DNA of 25,037 bases from positions 1-25,037 of the IMG/VR virus record IMGVR_UViG_3300027749_000457; one strand, written 5' to 3'. The stretch's first letter is position 1; the number at the start of each line of letters is the position of its first letter. Of this stretch, positions 1 to 6,558 are shown piece by piece. The translations under genes and the position numbers were made by a program. Below the pieces are notes generated by a model. It did not search any database. It was not told the origin of the DNA and saw only the letters and a program-made list of their open reading frames with translations. Source of the stretch: a virus.

Positions 1-1
1 A

Positions 2-274
2 GGTAAAGAAATCCTTGCAGAAGCTATCTATGTTACTAAGATGTTAATCCAGAAGAACATATCTTATGGAAACTCTGCTTTATATCCTGCATCTATTTTT
101 AGTAAGGGTACGGCGGTAGAACAACTATCTGCCCGCCTTGATGATAAACTAAATAGAATTAAGAATAACCAGACCTTTGAAAACGAGGGTATGGTTGATG
201 CAGTAGATGATATCTTAGGATACTTAATCTTATTAAAGATAGCAATTAAAAATCAACTTAAGGAAGATATTTAA
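2..274 (+). CDS. Partial protein resembling nucleotide modification associated domain 1 (DUF1599)
   Basis: The frame is open to the left edge of the window, so the N-terminus is missing; an internal ATG at 41 is probably not the start. About 90 residues are visible. They contain KNISYGNS, a basic helix with ARLDDKLNRIKN, and an acidic helix ENEGMVDAVDDILGYLI. That layout resembles the DUF1599 family found in phages near DNA-modification or nucleotide genes. The family call is from memory of its pattern, not a search. The stop TAA (272-274) overlaps the ATG of the next gene (TAATG), so the two are probably translationally coupled. No catalytic role can be stated. Confidence 0.6.
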   Translation, partial: GKEILAEAIYVTKMLIQKNISYGNSALYPASIFSKGTAVEQLSARLDDKLNRIKNNQTFENEGMVDAVDDILGYLILLKIAIKNQLKEDI

Positions 275-450
275 TGCCAACATATCAATATACTTGTGGT
301 GATTGTGAATTAGCACAAGAACTAAAAAGAACTATTGATGAAAGAGACAATGAAGTCTTATGTGAGCAATGCTCACAACCAATGAAAAGAACATTCAACG
401 CTCCTACCATTACATTTAATGGTCCAGGATTTTACAGTACAGGTGGCTAA
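274..450 (+). CDS. FmdB-family zinc ribbon protein
   Basis: A 58-residue protein starting MPTYQYTCGDC and continuing to CEQCSQPMKRTF. Two CxxC knuckles (Cys8/Cys11 and Cys37/Cys40) form a small zinc ribbon, and the N-terminal MPxYxYxC pattern is typical of the FmdB/CxxC_CxxC family common in actinobacteria and their phages. The C-terminus ends in a Gly-rich tail (GPGFYSTGG), also usual for the family. It starts on the TAATG overlap with the previous gene and is followed after one base by the next gene. Its function is unknown; a regulatory or RNA/DNA-binding role is only inference. Confidence 0.8.
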   Translation: MPTYQYTCGDCELAQELKRTIDERDNEVLCEQCSQPMKRTFNAPTITFNGPGFYSTGG

Positions 451-451
451 A

Positions 452-721
452 ATGGCTAAGAAAAAAGTAGAAATCCAATATAATCCTAACTGGACTATTT
501 GGTATGAATATCAACATGGAAAAGATCTTATTCTTCCAGGAACACCGCTTAAGATTAAATATGAACGTGGTATCTATAAGTTTGAAAAATATGTAATCAA
601 TTCTAAAACAAAGACAGAATGGATTGATGTTATTGGTCCAGATGGATATCGTTCCTTTTATCCAGAACGATTAAAGGGTATAATTAAACCTAAGAGAAAA
701 AGGAAAAAGAAAGATGTCTGA
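452..721 (+). CDS. Conserved phage hypothetical, small beta-rich basic-tailed protein
   Basis: An 89-residue protein beginning MAKKKVEIQY. I chose the ATG at 452 over the upstream ATG at 419, which lies inside the zinc-ribbon gene. The body has alternating hydrophobic and charged residues with many aromatics (WTIWYEYQHGKD, YERGIYKFEKYV), suggesting a small beta barrel. The last 17 residues are strongly basic (KPKRKRKKK), which suggests nucleic-acid or virion contact. The stop overlaps the next gene start by 8 bases. It sits directly before the terminase genes. I do not recognise a function. Confidence 0.75.
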   Translation: MAKKKVEIQYNPNWTIWYEYQHGKDLILPGTPLKIKYERGIYKFEKYVINSKTKTEWIDVIGPDGYRSFYPERLKGIIKPKRKRKKKDV

Positions 722-1229
722 ACTAGAACTTGCTGACCGTTGGGAGCGTATCAATACTGTTGCTTCCGAGTTTTTAAAGGGTAATACAAACCCTACTGAT
801 ATTGCTAGGTCGACTGGTTTTAAAAGAGCAGATGTTGTTGAGTATTTAGAGGAGTGGCGTTATGTTATCAAGAGCGATAGGCAGGTTCAGATTCGTGCTA
901 GAGAGGCTCTTACAGGAGCTGATCAGCATTATTCTATGCTTATTAAAGAAGCTTGGTCGGTAGTAGAAGAGGCAACTCAATCTGCTCAATTAAACCAAAA
1001 AACGGCAGCACTTAAACTTATTGCAGATGTACAACAGAAGCAAATAGATATGCTACAAAAAGCAGGTATGCTAGATAATAATGAAATGGCAGAAAGAATT
1101 ATTGAATCAGAAGAACGACAAGAAGTAATTATGTCTGTTATTCGTGATGTTGTTTCTGATTGTGATCATTGTAAGATGCAAGTAGCAGAAAGACTATCTA
1201 AAATTAGTGATAAGGCAGAACCTATTTAA
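714..1229 (+). CDS. Putative terminase small subunit / HTH protein
   Basis: A 171-residue mostly helical protein. Residues about 1-50 look like a helix-turn-helix (IARSTGFKRADVVEYLEEW). The central and C-terminal parts are amphipathic helices with coiled-coil character (Gln/Glu/Lys-rich, LIADVQQKQIDMLQKAGML). Position immediately before the large terminase, sharing one base with its ATG (TAATG), and the N-terminal HTH argue for the DNA-recognition subunit of the packaging motor. There is a CDHC pair near the C-terminus. The call is by context plus HTH pattern, not strong sequence identity. Confidence 0.6.
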   Translation: MSELELADRWERINTVASEFLKGNTNPTDIARSTGFKRADVVEYLEEWRYVIKSDRQVQIRAREALTGADQHYSMLIKEAWSVVEEATQSAQLNQKTAALKLIADVQQKQIDMLQKAGMLDNNEMAERIIESEERQEVIMSVIRDVVSDCDHCKMQVAERLSKISDKAEPI

Positions 1230-3022
1230 TGTTTGAAGATGTATTAGACCTTCTTGGCGGTGACGAGTTTGATGAAAAACCAGTTATGCTAGAAGAGTTT
1301 GTCGTATCTGAAGACTATCTTGGACTACCACCGCTATCTGACTATCAGTACCAATCTATTCGTGCTATGAGTCAGATTTATAAAAAACAAACTTTGCTAA
1401 ATCTTTATGGTGAAGATGAGGGTCAAAAAAGATGGAAACAAACTTGCAATGAAGTAATCCTTCAGCTTGGTAAAGGTTCTGGTAAAGACTATATGTCTAC
1501 CATCGCTGTTACCTATATGGTTTATCTTTTGCTTTGCCTTAAAGACCCAGCTAAATATTATGGCAAACCTCCAGGCGACTCTATTGATATTCTTAATATT
1601 GCTATCAATGCTCAACAGGCACAGAATGTTTTCTTTAAAGGATTTAAAACTAGAATTGAAAAGTCCCCTTGGTTTTTAGGTAAATATACACCAACCGCTG
1701 GTGCAATTAAGTTTGATAAAGGTATTACCTGCCACTCAGGACACTCTGAGAGAGAGTCTTGGGAGGGTTACAACGTACTTTGTGTAATTCTTGATGAGAT
1801 TTCTGGTTTTGCTACAGACTCTACATCAGGTCACGATCAAGCAAAAACTGCTCAGGGTCTATACGATATGTATCGTGCATCTGTAGATTCACGATTTCCT
1901 GACTTTGGTAAAGTTGTTTTATTGTCTTTCCCTCGTTACCGTAATGACTACATACAACAACGATATAATGCGGTGGTAGCAACAAAAGAAACCCTTACTA
2001 GAGAACATACATTTAAACTTGATGAAGAAATGGAAGATGAAAATCAAGATAACTACTTTACCGTACAATGGGAAGAAGATATTATTGAAACATATAAATT
2101 CCCTAAAGTCTTTGCTCTTCGTAGACCAACTTGGGAAATTAACCCAACAAGAAAGATTGAAGACTTTAAGATTGCTTTTTTTACTAACCCTATTGATGCC
2201 CTATCTCGTTTTGCTTGTATGCCTCCAGATGCAGTAGATGCTTTCTTTCGTTCAAAAGAAAAGATTGAGGCTTGTTTTAGAAGTCCTAGTCTTGCTGTAA
2301 ATGATGAGGGTAGATTTGCAGAATGGTTCCAACCAAATCCAGAAAAACAATACTTTATCCACGTTGACCTTGCACAAAAACACGATCATTGTGCAGTATC
2401 CTTAGCACACGTTGATAAATGGGTAAAAGTAAATACCTTCAATGATTATGATGTTGTTAATCCATATGTTGTTGTAGATGCTGTTCGATGGTGGACACCA
2501 ACTAAAGATAAAACTGTAGAGTTTAAAGATGTAAAAAATTATATTTTAGAACTTAGGGCTAGAGGATTTAATATTCGTAAAGTCACATTTGACCGTTGGA
2601 ATAGTCTAGATATTATGAATGAACTTAAAGCTCTTGGTATGAATACAGAAACACTTTCTGTTGCCAAAAAACATTATGAAGATATGGCTATGCTTGTAGC
2701 GGAAGAAAGAATACTTGGTCCATCAATCAATCTACTTACAGAAGAACTATTGCAATTACGTTTGATTCGTGATAAGGTAGATCACCCAAGAAAAGGTTCT
2801 AAAGATCTTGCAGATGCTGTATGTGGTTCTATATATAATGCTATTGCAGGTACCCCAAAAAATGTGGGTGATAGAGAAATAGAGATACATAGTTTTGGTG
2901 ACTTTAAAGTTGATGCACAAAAAGATGTCGGTGAAAATGTAATTGATGCACCATATAGACATAAAGTAGCAGAAACAACACAAGACCTAGGTGATTATTT
3001 TAGTCGTATGGGAATGGTTTAA
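1229..3022 (+). CDS. terL: Terminase large subunit (ATPase and nuclease)
   Basis: A 597-residue packaging motor. The N-terminal ATPase shows a Walker A loop GKGSGKD at about residues 81-87 and a Walker B LCVILDE at about 184-190, with the catalytic Glu last. The C-terminal RNase H-like nuclease shows FIHVDLAQKHDH near 377-388, KVTFDRW near 452-458 and KDLADAV near 525-531, which supply the conserved metal-binding acidic residues. Length is normal for TerL. It pumps DNA into the prohead and cuts concatemers. It starts on a TAATG overlap with the small subunit candidate and ends on another TAATG. Unusually, portal and head genes do not follow it. Confidence 0.95.
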   Translation: MFEDVLDLLGGDEFDEKPVMLEEFVVSEDYLGLPPLSDYQYQSIRAMSQIYKKQTLLNLYGEDEGQKRWKQTCNEVILQLGKGSGKDYMSTIAVTYMVYLLLCLKDPAKYYGKPPGDSIDILNIAINAQQAQNVFFKGFKTRIEKSPWFLGKYTPTAGAIKFDKGITCHSGHSERESWEGYNVLCVILDEISGFATDSTSGHDQAKTAQGLYDMYRASVDSRFPDFGKVVLLSFPRYRNDYIQQRYNAVVATKETLTREHTFKLDEEMEDENQDNYFTVQWEEDIIETYKFPKVFALRRPTWEINPTRKIEDFKIAFFTNPIDALSRFACMPPDAVDAFFRSKEKIEACFRSPSLAVNDEGRFAEWFQPNPEKQYFIHVDLAQKHDHCAVSLAHVDKWVKVNTFNDYDVVNPYVVVDAVRWWTPTKDKTVEFKDVKNYILELRARGFNIRKVTFDRWNSLDIMNELKALGMNTETLSVAKKHYEDMAMLVAEERILGPSINLLTEELLQLRLIRDKVDHPRKGSKDLADAVCGSIYNAIAGTPKNVGDREIEIHSFGDFKVDAQKDVGENVIDAPYRHKVAETTQDLGDYFSRMGMV

Positions 3023-3366
3023 TGTTTGATATATTTAATAATGATGATGAAGAAATGACAGAAATGATTAATAAACTTGTAGAAGATGGCTATCTTATCA
3101 AGATGGGATATGATGGTAATGATGAACCTCTATATCAAACTACCCCAAAGTTTAGAAACCAATTCCCTGAGTTTTATGAAGATCAGATTAAAGAAACAAA
3201 TGAAACTATATTTGAATTATGGAATATGGGTTTGGTAGATATGACTGTAAAAGAAGATATTAATGATTGGGTAGTTATTCCAAATGAAAAAACATATAGT
3301 TGTAATTTAGATAGTTTAACTAGTCACCAGAAAAATATGATTAATTATATTAGAGGAAAATACTGA
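3022..3366 (+). CDS. Hypothetical acidic protein, possibly winged-helix
   Basis: A 114-residue acidic protein coupled to terL by TAATG. It contains EMINKLVEDGYLIKMGYDGNDEPLYQ, which reads like a helix followed by a two-strand wing, and a second similar stretch ETIFELWNMGLVDMTV. A winged-helix fold is therefore possible. Position between terL and a conserved phage protein suggests a packaging or morphogenesis accessory, but nothing in the sequence proves this. Confidence 0.7.
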   Translation: MFDIFNNDDEEMTEMINKLVEDGYLIKMGYDGNDEPLYQTTPKFRNQFPEFYEDQIKETNETIFELWNMGLVDMTVKEDINDWVVIPNEKTYSCNLDSLTSHQKNMINYIRGKY

Positions 3367-3372
3367 TACAAT

Positions 3373-3735
3373 ATGGGTATGGATAAAGGATTTAGAGCAA
3401 CATCAGGTATGAAATCTGCTGCTGCAAGAGCATTAAAATGGCATAAAGAAGGCAAGCGTGGTGGCACAGGAGTTGGTCTTGCTAGAGCAAATCAAATAGT
3501 AAGTGGTGAGATGCTTAGTGATTCTACTATTGCTAGAATGTTTTCTTTCTTCTCCCGCCACGAAGTTGATAAAAAAGCTGAAGGTTTTAATGGTGGAGAA
3601 AAAGGCTATCCAAGTCCAGGCAGAGTTGCTTGGGATCTTTGGGGTGGCGATTCGGGTTTTGCTTTTGCAAGGCAAAAATGGGCACATATTCAATCTATGA
3701 AAAAGATGGATCTCCCAGAAGATATAGAAGAATAA
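3373..3735 (+). CDS. Conserved phage protein with WALxWGGDxG-type motif
   Basis: A 120-residue protein. It shows a small Arg/Lys/Gly segment (ALKWHKEGKRGGTGVGLARA), then MFSFFSRHEVDKKAEGF and PSPGRVAWDLWGGDSGFAFARQKW. From memory, this pattern recurs in actinophage and other phage proteins, sometimes joined to head-maturation protease or portal-region proteins. Its position after terL fits a head-associated or DNA-associated role. The ATG at 3373 has no close Shine-Dalgarno (SD) sequence; a purine run lies 13 bases upstream inside the previous gene. Function unknown. Confidence 0.75.
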   Translation: MGMDKGFRATSGMKSAAARALKWHKEGKRGGTGVGLARANQIVSGEMLSDSTIARMFSFFSRHEVDKKAEGFNGGEKGYPSPGRVAWDLWGGDSGFAFARQKWAHIQSMKKMDLPEDIEE

Positions 3736-3748
3736 TAGTTAAAAACTA

Positions 3749-3777
3749 TTGACAATCGATTAGAAATAGGATAATAT
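3749..3777 (+). promoter_or_regulatory. Promoter of a leaderless gene
   Basis: A -35 TTGACA at 3749-3754 and a -10 TAATAT at 3772-3777 are separated by 17 bp. The A of the ATG at 3784 lies 12 bases from the first base of the -10, exactly where transcription should begin, and no SD precedes it. Confidence 0.7.
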
Positions 3778-3783
3778 ATACAT

Positions 3784-4125
3784 ATGACAAAAGATACAAC
3801 ATTTGAAAGCAAGGTTGCTTATGTAGCAACATCGTACTTCCGCCGTTTTGACGATATTGAGGAAGGTTTTGATACTACTAATGAGTATCCAGCAGTTCTC
3901 CGTACCATCTTTACACGGCATGATATGGCTGGTGCAATCGCACTAGCACTCTTTAATGGTGACATTGAAGCAAAAACAGATACTGCTCGTAATTGGATTG
4001 AAGAATCCTATGATGTGCTAGTTGCTGTATTCGGTGATCCACAGGTTGAAACAGAAATCCCTGAGACACCAGCAGAAGAAGTTAAGCCAGTTAAAAAGAC
4101 TGCTACAAAGAAAACTGCAAACTAA
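3784..4125 (+). CDS. Hypothetical protein with Lys/Pro/Thr-rich tail
   Basis: A 113-residue protein expressed from its own promoter as a predicted leaderless mRNA. Residues 1-85 look helical (AYVATSYFRRFDDIEEGF, HDMAGAIALALFNG, ARNWIEESYDVLVAVFG). The last 25 are a disordered Glu/Pro then Lys/Thr/Ala tail (VKPVKKTATKKTAN) like a histone-type or DNA-contacting tail. An isolated promoter implies independent control from the terminase operon. No family recognised. Confidence 0.75.
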   Translation: MTKDTTFESKVAYVATSYFRRFDDIEEGFDTTNEYPAVLRTIFTRHDMAGAIALALFNGDIEAKTDTARNWIEESYDVLVAVFGDPQVETEIPETPAEEVKPVKKTATKKTAN

Positions 4126-4133
4126 TTAATCTT

Positions 4134-4172
4134 GGCAGGGATAGGTTTCTCTCACGACAGCCTGTCCCTGTC
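4134..4172 (+). other. Strong intergenic stem-loop
   Basis: A 12-bp stem (two G-U pairs) between GGCAGGGATAGG at 4134-4145 and CCTGTCCCTGTC at 4161-4172 with a 15-base loop. Only a weak T run follows, so it is either a poor intrinsic terminator for the gene ending at 4125 or a structured leader for the gene at 4202. Confidence 0.6.
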
Positions 4173-4201
4173 ATCTTTATAACTACTACCATAGGAGTAT
4201 A

Positions 4202-4426
4202 ATGAATACTATAATGGAAACTACTGAGCAACAACGTCAATTAAAGATTGCAGATCGTTGCGATAAGTGTGGCTCTCAAGCGTTTGTGCTTGTTAAGGGA
4301 GTAAATGGAGAACTTTATTTTTGTGGACACGACTATGCAAAAAATGAAAAGGCATTAGAAAAGTTTGCATATGAAGTTATTGATGAAAGAAGTTATATCA
4401 ACGAGAGATCTTCTTCAAGCAATTAA
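4202..4426 (+). CDS. Actinobacterial-type zinc ribbon protein (DUF7455-like)
   Basis: A 74-residue protein with DRCDKCGSQAFVLV followed by GELYFCGHDYAKN. The CxxC plus CxHxxxxN layout is the zinc ribbon found widely in actinobacteria and their phages in small uncharacterised proteins, and is one of the host clues. An AGGAG at 4193-4197 sits 4 bases before ATG 4202; a second ATG at 4214 (METTEQQ) is possible. It precedes the tRNA/tmRNA cluster. Function unknown. Confidence 0.8.
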   Translation: MNTIMETTEQQRQLKIADRCDKCGSQAFVLVKGVNGELYFCGHDYAKNEKALEKFAYEVIDERSYINERSSSSN

Positions 4427-4432
4427 TTGTTT

Positions 4433-4506
4433 GGGGTATTAGCTCAGTCGGTCAGAGCAGCAGACTCATAATCTGCCAGTCGTAGGTTCAAGTCCTACAT
4501 ACCTCA
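4433..4506 (+). tRNA. tRNA-Met (CAT)
   Basis: Full cloverleaf. The acceptor GGGGTAT pairs with ATACCTC (one G-U). Anticodon stem GCAGA/TCTGC has loop CTCATAA giving anticodon CAT. The T arm is GTAGG TTCAAGT CCTAC and the discriminator is A. CCA is not encoded. It could be elongator Met, or Ile if the wobble C is lysidinylated. Confidence 0.93.
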
Positions 4507-4510
4507 CTAA

Positions 4511-4583
4511 GCCCCCATAGCTCAGTGGATAGAGCGATAGGTTTCTACCCTACAGGTCGGGAGTTCGAATCTCTCTGGGGGTG
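4511..4583 (+). tRNA. tRNA-Arg (TCT)
   Basis: The acceptor GCCCCCA pairs with TGGGGGT. The anticodon loop TTTCTAC gives TCT, reading AGA codons, which AT-rich phage genes use heavily. The T arm is GGGAG TTCGAAT CTCTC. The outermost anticodon-stem pair is an A-C mismatch. CCA is not encoded. Confidence 0.9.
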
Positions 4584-4584
4584 C

Positions 4585-4590
4585 TATAAT
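4585..4590 (+). promoter_or_regulatory. -10 element before tmRNA
   Basis: A perfect TATAAT ends 9 bases before the tmRNA 5' G, so the tmRNA could start close to its mature end without much processing. No good -35 is seen at the right spacing; it would fall inside the tRNA-Arg T arm. Confidence 0.45.
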
Positions 4591-4599
4591 GGAATATAA

Positions 4600-4846
4600 G
4601 GGGATGTATAGTTTCGACTCTATATGGAACTTTATACAGCAGCACAAGACAGTACTTGTAAAACTAAATAAAAATAAATGGCGCAACACAAAACGCTCTC
4701 GCTTTAGCTGCATAAACTAAAGCCGTCTGACGACTAGATAGGAACAGAAAGTCGTATAAATAGTAAGAAAAAATGCTAGACAAACCTGCTGATATACTGT
4801 ATAATGGAAAATATAAAGGACGGCGGTGCAAATCCGCCCATCTCCA
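4600..4846 (+). ncRNA. ssrA: tmRNA (phage-encoded)
   Basis: The 5' GGGGATG pairs with 3' CATCTCC (4839-4845, one G-U) to form the tRNA-like acceptor, and the 5' part continues TATAGTTTCGACTC as in other tmRNAs. The T arm is GGCGG TGCAAAT CCGCC, with G where the T loop normally has its second T. The tag frame ends at TAA 4713-4715 and reads ATQNALALAA from GCA 4683, matching the usual ALAA C-terminus that directs ClpXP. At about 247 bases it is compact compared with the roughly 360 of E. coli. The 3' bases are ACA, so CCA must be completed. It rescues stalled ribosomes and tags the nascent protein. The exact resume codon is uncertain. Confidence 0.9.
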
Positions 4847-4858
4847 CAAAGGATAATA

Positions 4859-5080
4859 ATGAGTTACAATGAATGGAAGTTTGAAAAAATGACTAACGAA
4901 TATCAAAAAACAGATAAAAAGTTTATTTCAGTAGATGATTTTATTACTGCATATACTTTTGGATTACAGGAATATCTTGCTCGTAGAACATTGAATGTAG
5001 GTCACGTTGAAGATCTTGCAACAGAAAATGCGGCATTTGCAGAAGCCTTTCTAATTACAGTGAGTGTATTAAATGATTAA
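4859..5080 (+). CDS. Hypothetical small helical protein
   Basis: A 73-residue protein starting MSYNEWKFEK. An upstream in-frame ATG at 4826 lies inside the tmRNA T arm, so I chose the ATG at 4859, preceded by AAAGGA. The sequence looks helical and acidic (VEDLATENAAFAEAFLITVSVLND). It opens a run of tiny overlapping genes to 5729. No family recognised. Confidence 0.7.
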   Translation: MSYNEWKFEKMTNEYQKTDKKFISVDDFITAYTFGLQEYLARRTLNVGHVEDLATENAAFAEAFLITVSVLND

Positions 5081-5177
5081 TTTTATTTTAGGATTTATTT
5101 CTGGTCAAGTTGCTAGTTTTTCAATAATTATTATTGGATTTAAATATAGTGAACGGAAGCATAATGAAAAACAATAA
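5073..5177 (+). CDS. Small single-span membrane peptide
   Basis: A 34-residue ORF whose ATG overlaps the end of the previous gene (ATGATTAA). It reads MINFILGFISGQVASFSIII followed by IGFKYSERKHNEKQ: one hydrophobic span, then a basic tail. It overlaps the next gene start. The overlap pattern and the clean membrane span support it; role unknown. Confidence 0.5.
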   Translation: MINFILGFISGQVASFSIIIIGFKYSERKHNEKQ

Positions 5178-5355
5178 CTATTTTGTACCAGCATTAATTG
5201 CAACATTATTTTTATTTTGGGTGTTTATGATTACAGCAGGTATCGTGCATTCATTTTTACCAGTAGTACCTGCTCTTGGATATATAGAAGTAGTTGTTCT
5301 TAACTTCTTTATTGGTTTAGCAAAGTTTTTTATATTTGGGGCAAAGAAGAAATAG
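5164..5355 (+). CDS. Small membrane protein with two spans
   Basis: A 63-residue protein starting MKNNNYF. The ATG at 5164 is preferred over 5134 because it follows GGAAG with suitable spacing. There is one hydrophobic segment at about 8-30 and another at about 40-58, ending in GAKKK. It could be a minor holin or membrane-anchored regulator; no family is recognised. It lies in the chain of micro-genes after the tmRNA. Confidence 0.65.
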   Translation: MKNNNYFVPALIATLFLFWVFMITAGIVHSFLPVVPALGYIEVVVLNFFIGLAKFFIFGAKKK

Positions 5356-5357
5356 TA

Positions 5358-5462
5358 ATGCCTGAACTATTTTGTATATGTGAACACAAAGAATGGGAAC
5401 ACATTCTTGGTCGTGCCTTGTGTACAAAATGTGAATGTAATAAGTTTGAGGAAAATAAATGA
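5358..5462 (+). CDS. Cys-rich micro-protein, probable zinc knuckle
   Basis: A 34-residue ORF MPELFCICEHKEWEHILGRA followed by LCTKCECNKFEENK. The CxCxH and CxxCxC groups look like a zinc site. Its stop overlaps the next ATG (ATGA). Too small for a family call. Confidence 0.5.
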   Translation: MPELFCICEHKEWEHILGRALCTKCECNKFEENK

Positions 5463-5617
5463 TAGTAGATAAAGTTTTAAAACTTGCAAATAAACTTGGT
5501 TTGGAATATGAAGATCTTGCTGATCTTTCATTTACAGATGCAATGATGAAAATAGAAGAAACAATGGATTTTTGGAAGGAAATAGAAGGTAATGGGAAAA
5601 CATTTAGACAAGATTAA
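5459..5617 (+). CDS. Hypothetical acidic micro-protein
   Basis: A 52-residue ORF starting MIVDKVLKLANKLGLEYEDL, coupled to the previous stop by ATGA. It is predicted helical and acidic, with ADLSFTDAMMKIEETMDFW. It overlaps the next gene. No function recognised. Confidence 0.5.
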   Translation: MIVDKVLKLANKLGLEYEDLADLSFTDAMMKIEETMDFWKEIEGNGKTFRQD

Positions 5618-5729
5618 AGAAGCACTTGAGATTAGAATTAAAAATACACCTAATAAAAGTGGATATAATACTCCAGGAAGTATGAATAAAAAGAAAACTG
5701 GATATAAAAAGCGTGGTTCTGGTAGATAA
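5592..5729 (+). CDS. Hypothetical very basic micro-protein
   Basis: A 45-residue ORF MGKHLDKIKEALEIRIKNTP ending NKKKTGYKKRGSGR. It has a short helix and then a Lys/Arg/Gly tail, suggesting nucleic-acid binding. It overlaps the previous gene by 26 bases and ends just before the next promoter. Confidence 0.45.
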   Translation: MGKHLDKIKEALEIRIKNTPNKSGYNTPGSMNKKKTGYKKRGSGR

Positions 5730-5732
5730 TCG

Positions 5733-5761
5733 TTGACTTTACCGTCTATTTGTGATAGACT
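5733..5761 (+). promoter_or_regulatory. Promoter of the leaderless transglycosylase gene
   Basis: TTGACT at 5733-5738, a 17-bp spacer, and TAGACT at 5756-5761. The ATG at 5768 lies 12 bases from the first base of the -10, with no SD, so the mRNA should be leaderless. Confidence 0.7.
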
Positions 5762-5767
5762 AGAAGT

Positions 5768-6235
5768 ATGCGATTCAAAACCAAGGTTTTGATTCCCGCT
5801 ATTGCGCTTCTTGCAAGTTTACTTGTATCGCTACCAATAGCCCAGAATCAAGCCAACGCTAATGAAAGACATAATCGGTGTGTTGTCTCAACGGCATCAC
5901 GCAGTTATCAAAGATTACCTTATGCAAAACCTGCTTACAATAAGCGATTTGCTAAAACCTATATGGCTAATAAATATGGCTGGTGTGGTAATGAATATAA
6001 TTGTTTAGTAACATTGTGGAACAGAGAAAGCGGTTGGAGAGTAAATGCTCATAACCGATCATCTGGTGCTCACGGTATCCCACAATCACTTCCAGGAAAT
6101 AAAATGGCAAGCGCAGGTCCTAATTGGTATAGCGATCCTCAAACACAAATAAAATGGGGATTGAAATACATTAAGGCTCGTTATGGAACACCTTGTTCCG
6201 CATTGTCCTCTTGGAACCACAAAGGCTGGTACTAA
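5768..6235 (+). CDS. Secreted lytic transglycosylase (lysozyme-like fold)
   Basis: A 155-residue exported protein. Residues 1-31 form a Sec signal peptide (basic start, long hydrophobic core, probable cleavage after ANA at 29-31). The mature part has the actinobacterial SLT-type signature: LWNRESGWRVNAHN with catalytic Glu at about 87, SSGAHGIPQSLPG, TQIKWGLKYIKARYG and a final WNHKGWY. Four Cys (38, 73, 79 and one near 143) may form disulfides. It should cleave the glycan strands of peptidoglycan from outside the membrane. It opens the lysis block, and its own leaderless promoter suggests separate timing from the M23 enzyme. Confidence 0.88.
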   Translation: MRFKTKVLIPAIALLASLLVSLPIAQNQANANERHNRCVVSTASRSYQRLPYAKPAYNKRFAKTYMANKYGWCGNEYNCLVTLWNRESGWRVNAHNRSSGAHGIPQSLPGNKMASAGPNWYSDPQTQIKWGLKYIKARYGTPCSALSSWNHKGWY

Positions 6236-6272
6236 ATAAAAGTTCCTGAGCAAGACAATAAACTGCTCGCCA

Positions 6273-6348
6273 TCTCCCTTAGCTCAATCGGCAGAGCGTC
6301 AAACTGTTAATTTGAATGTTCCAAGTTCAAGTCTTGGAGGGAGAGCCA
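6273..6348 (+). tRNA. tRNA-Asn (GTT)
   Basis: The acceptor TCTCCCT pairs perfectly with AGGGAGA. Anticodon stem TCAAA/TTTGA has loop CTGTTAA giving GTT. The T arm is CCAAG TTCAAGT CTTGG. The discriminator G is followed by an encoded CCA (6346-6348), unlike the other tRNAs here. Confidence 0.93.
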
Positions 6349-6349
6349 A

Positions 6350-6422
6350 GCCTCTATAGCTCAGATGGTAGAGCAACAGACTTTTAATCTGTGGGTCGTA
6401 GGTTCAAGCCCTACTGGGGGTA
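6350..6422 (+). tRNA. tRNA-Lys (TTT)
   Basis: The acceptor GCCTCTA pairs with TGGGGGT through several G-U pairs. Anticodon stem ACAGA/TCTGT has loop CTTTTAA giving TTT. The T arm is GTAGG TTCAAGC CCTAC. It reads AAA/AAG, both very frequent in this genome. Confidence 0.9.
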
Positions 6423-6426
6423 CTAA

Positions 6427-6497
6427 TCCCCATTCGTCTAACGGCAGGACATTGGTTTTTGGCACCAAGAATTGTGGTTCGAATCCACAGTGGGGAG
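6427..6497 (+). tRNA. tRNA-Gln (TTG)
   Basis: The acceptor TCCCCAT pairs with GTGGGGA. Anticodon stem TTGGT/ACCAA has loop TTTTGGC giving TTG. The T arm is TGTGG TTCGAAT CCACA. CCA is not encoded. Confidence 0.92.
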
Positions 6498-6507
6498 CAA
6501 AATAATG

Positions 6508-6533
6508 TATAATTAGATTGGGTTTAACCCAAA
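6508..6533 (+). promoter_or_regulatory. Promoter -10 with 5'-terminal stem-loop
   Basis: TATAAT at 6508-6513 is followed after 5 bases by the hairpin TTGGGT-TTA-ACCCAA (6519-6533), so the mRNA of the M23 gene should begin with a stem-loop. An AAAGGA lies at 6543-6548, upstream of the ATG at 6559. The -35 is not obvious. Confidence 0.6.
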
Positions 6534-6558
6534 TAAATTATAAAAGGAATGATGTTAA

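Noticed and set aside
4522-4906. Two minus-strand ORFs over the tRNA-Arg and tmRNA
   Set aside because: They are antisense to clear RNA genes and have low-complexity translations.
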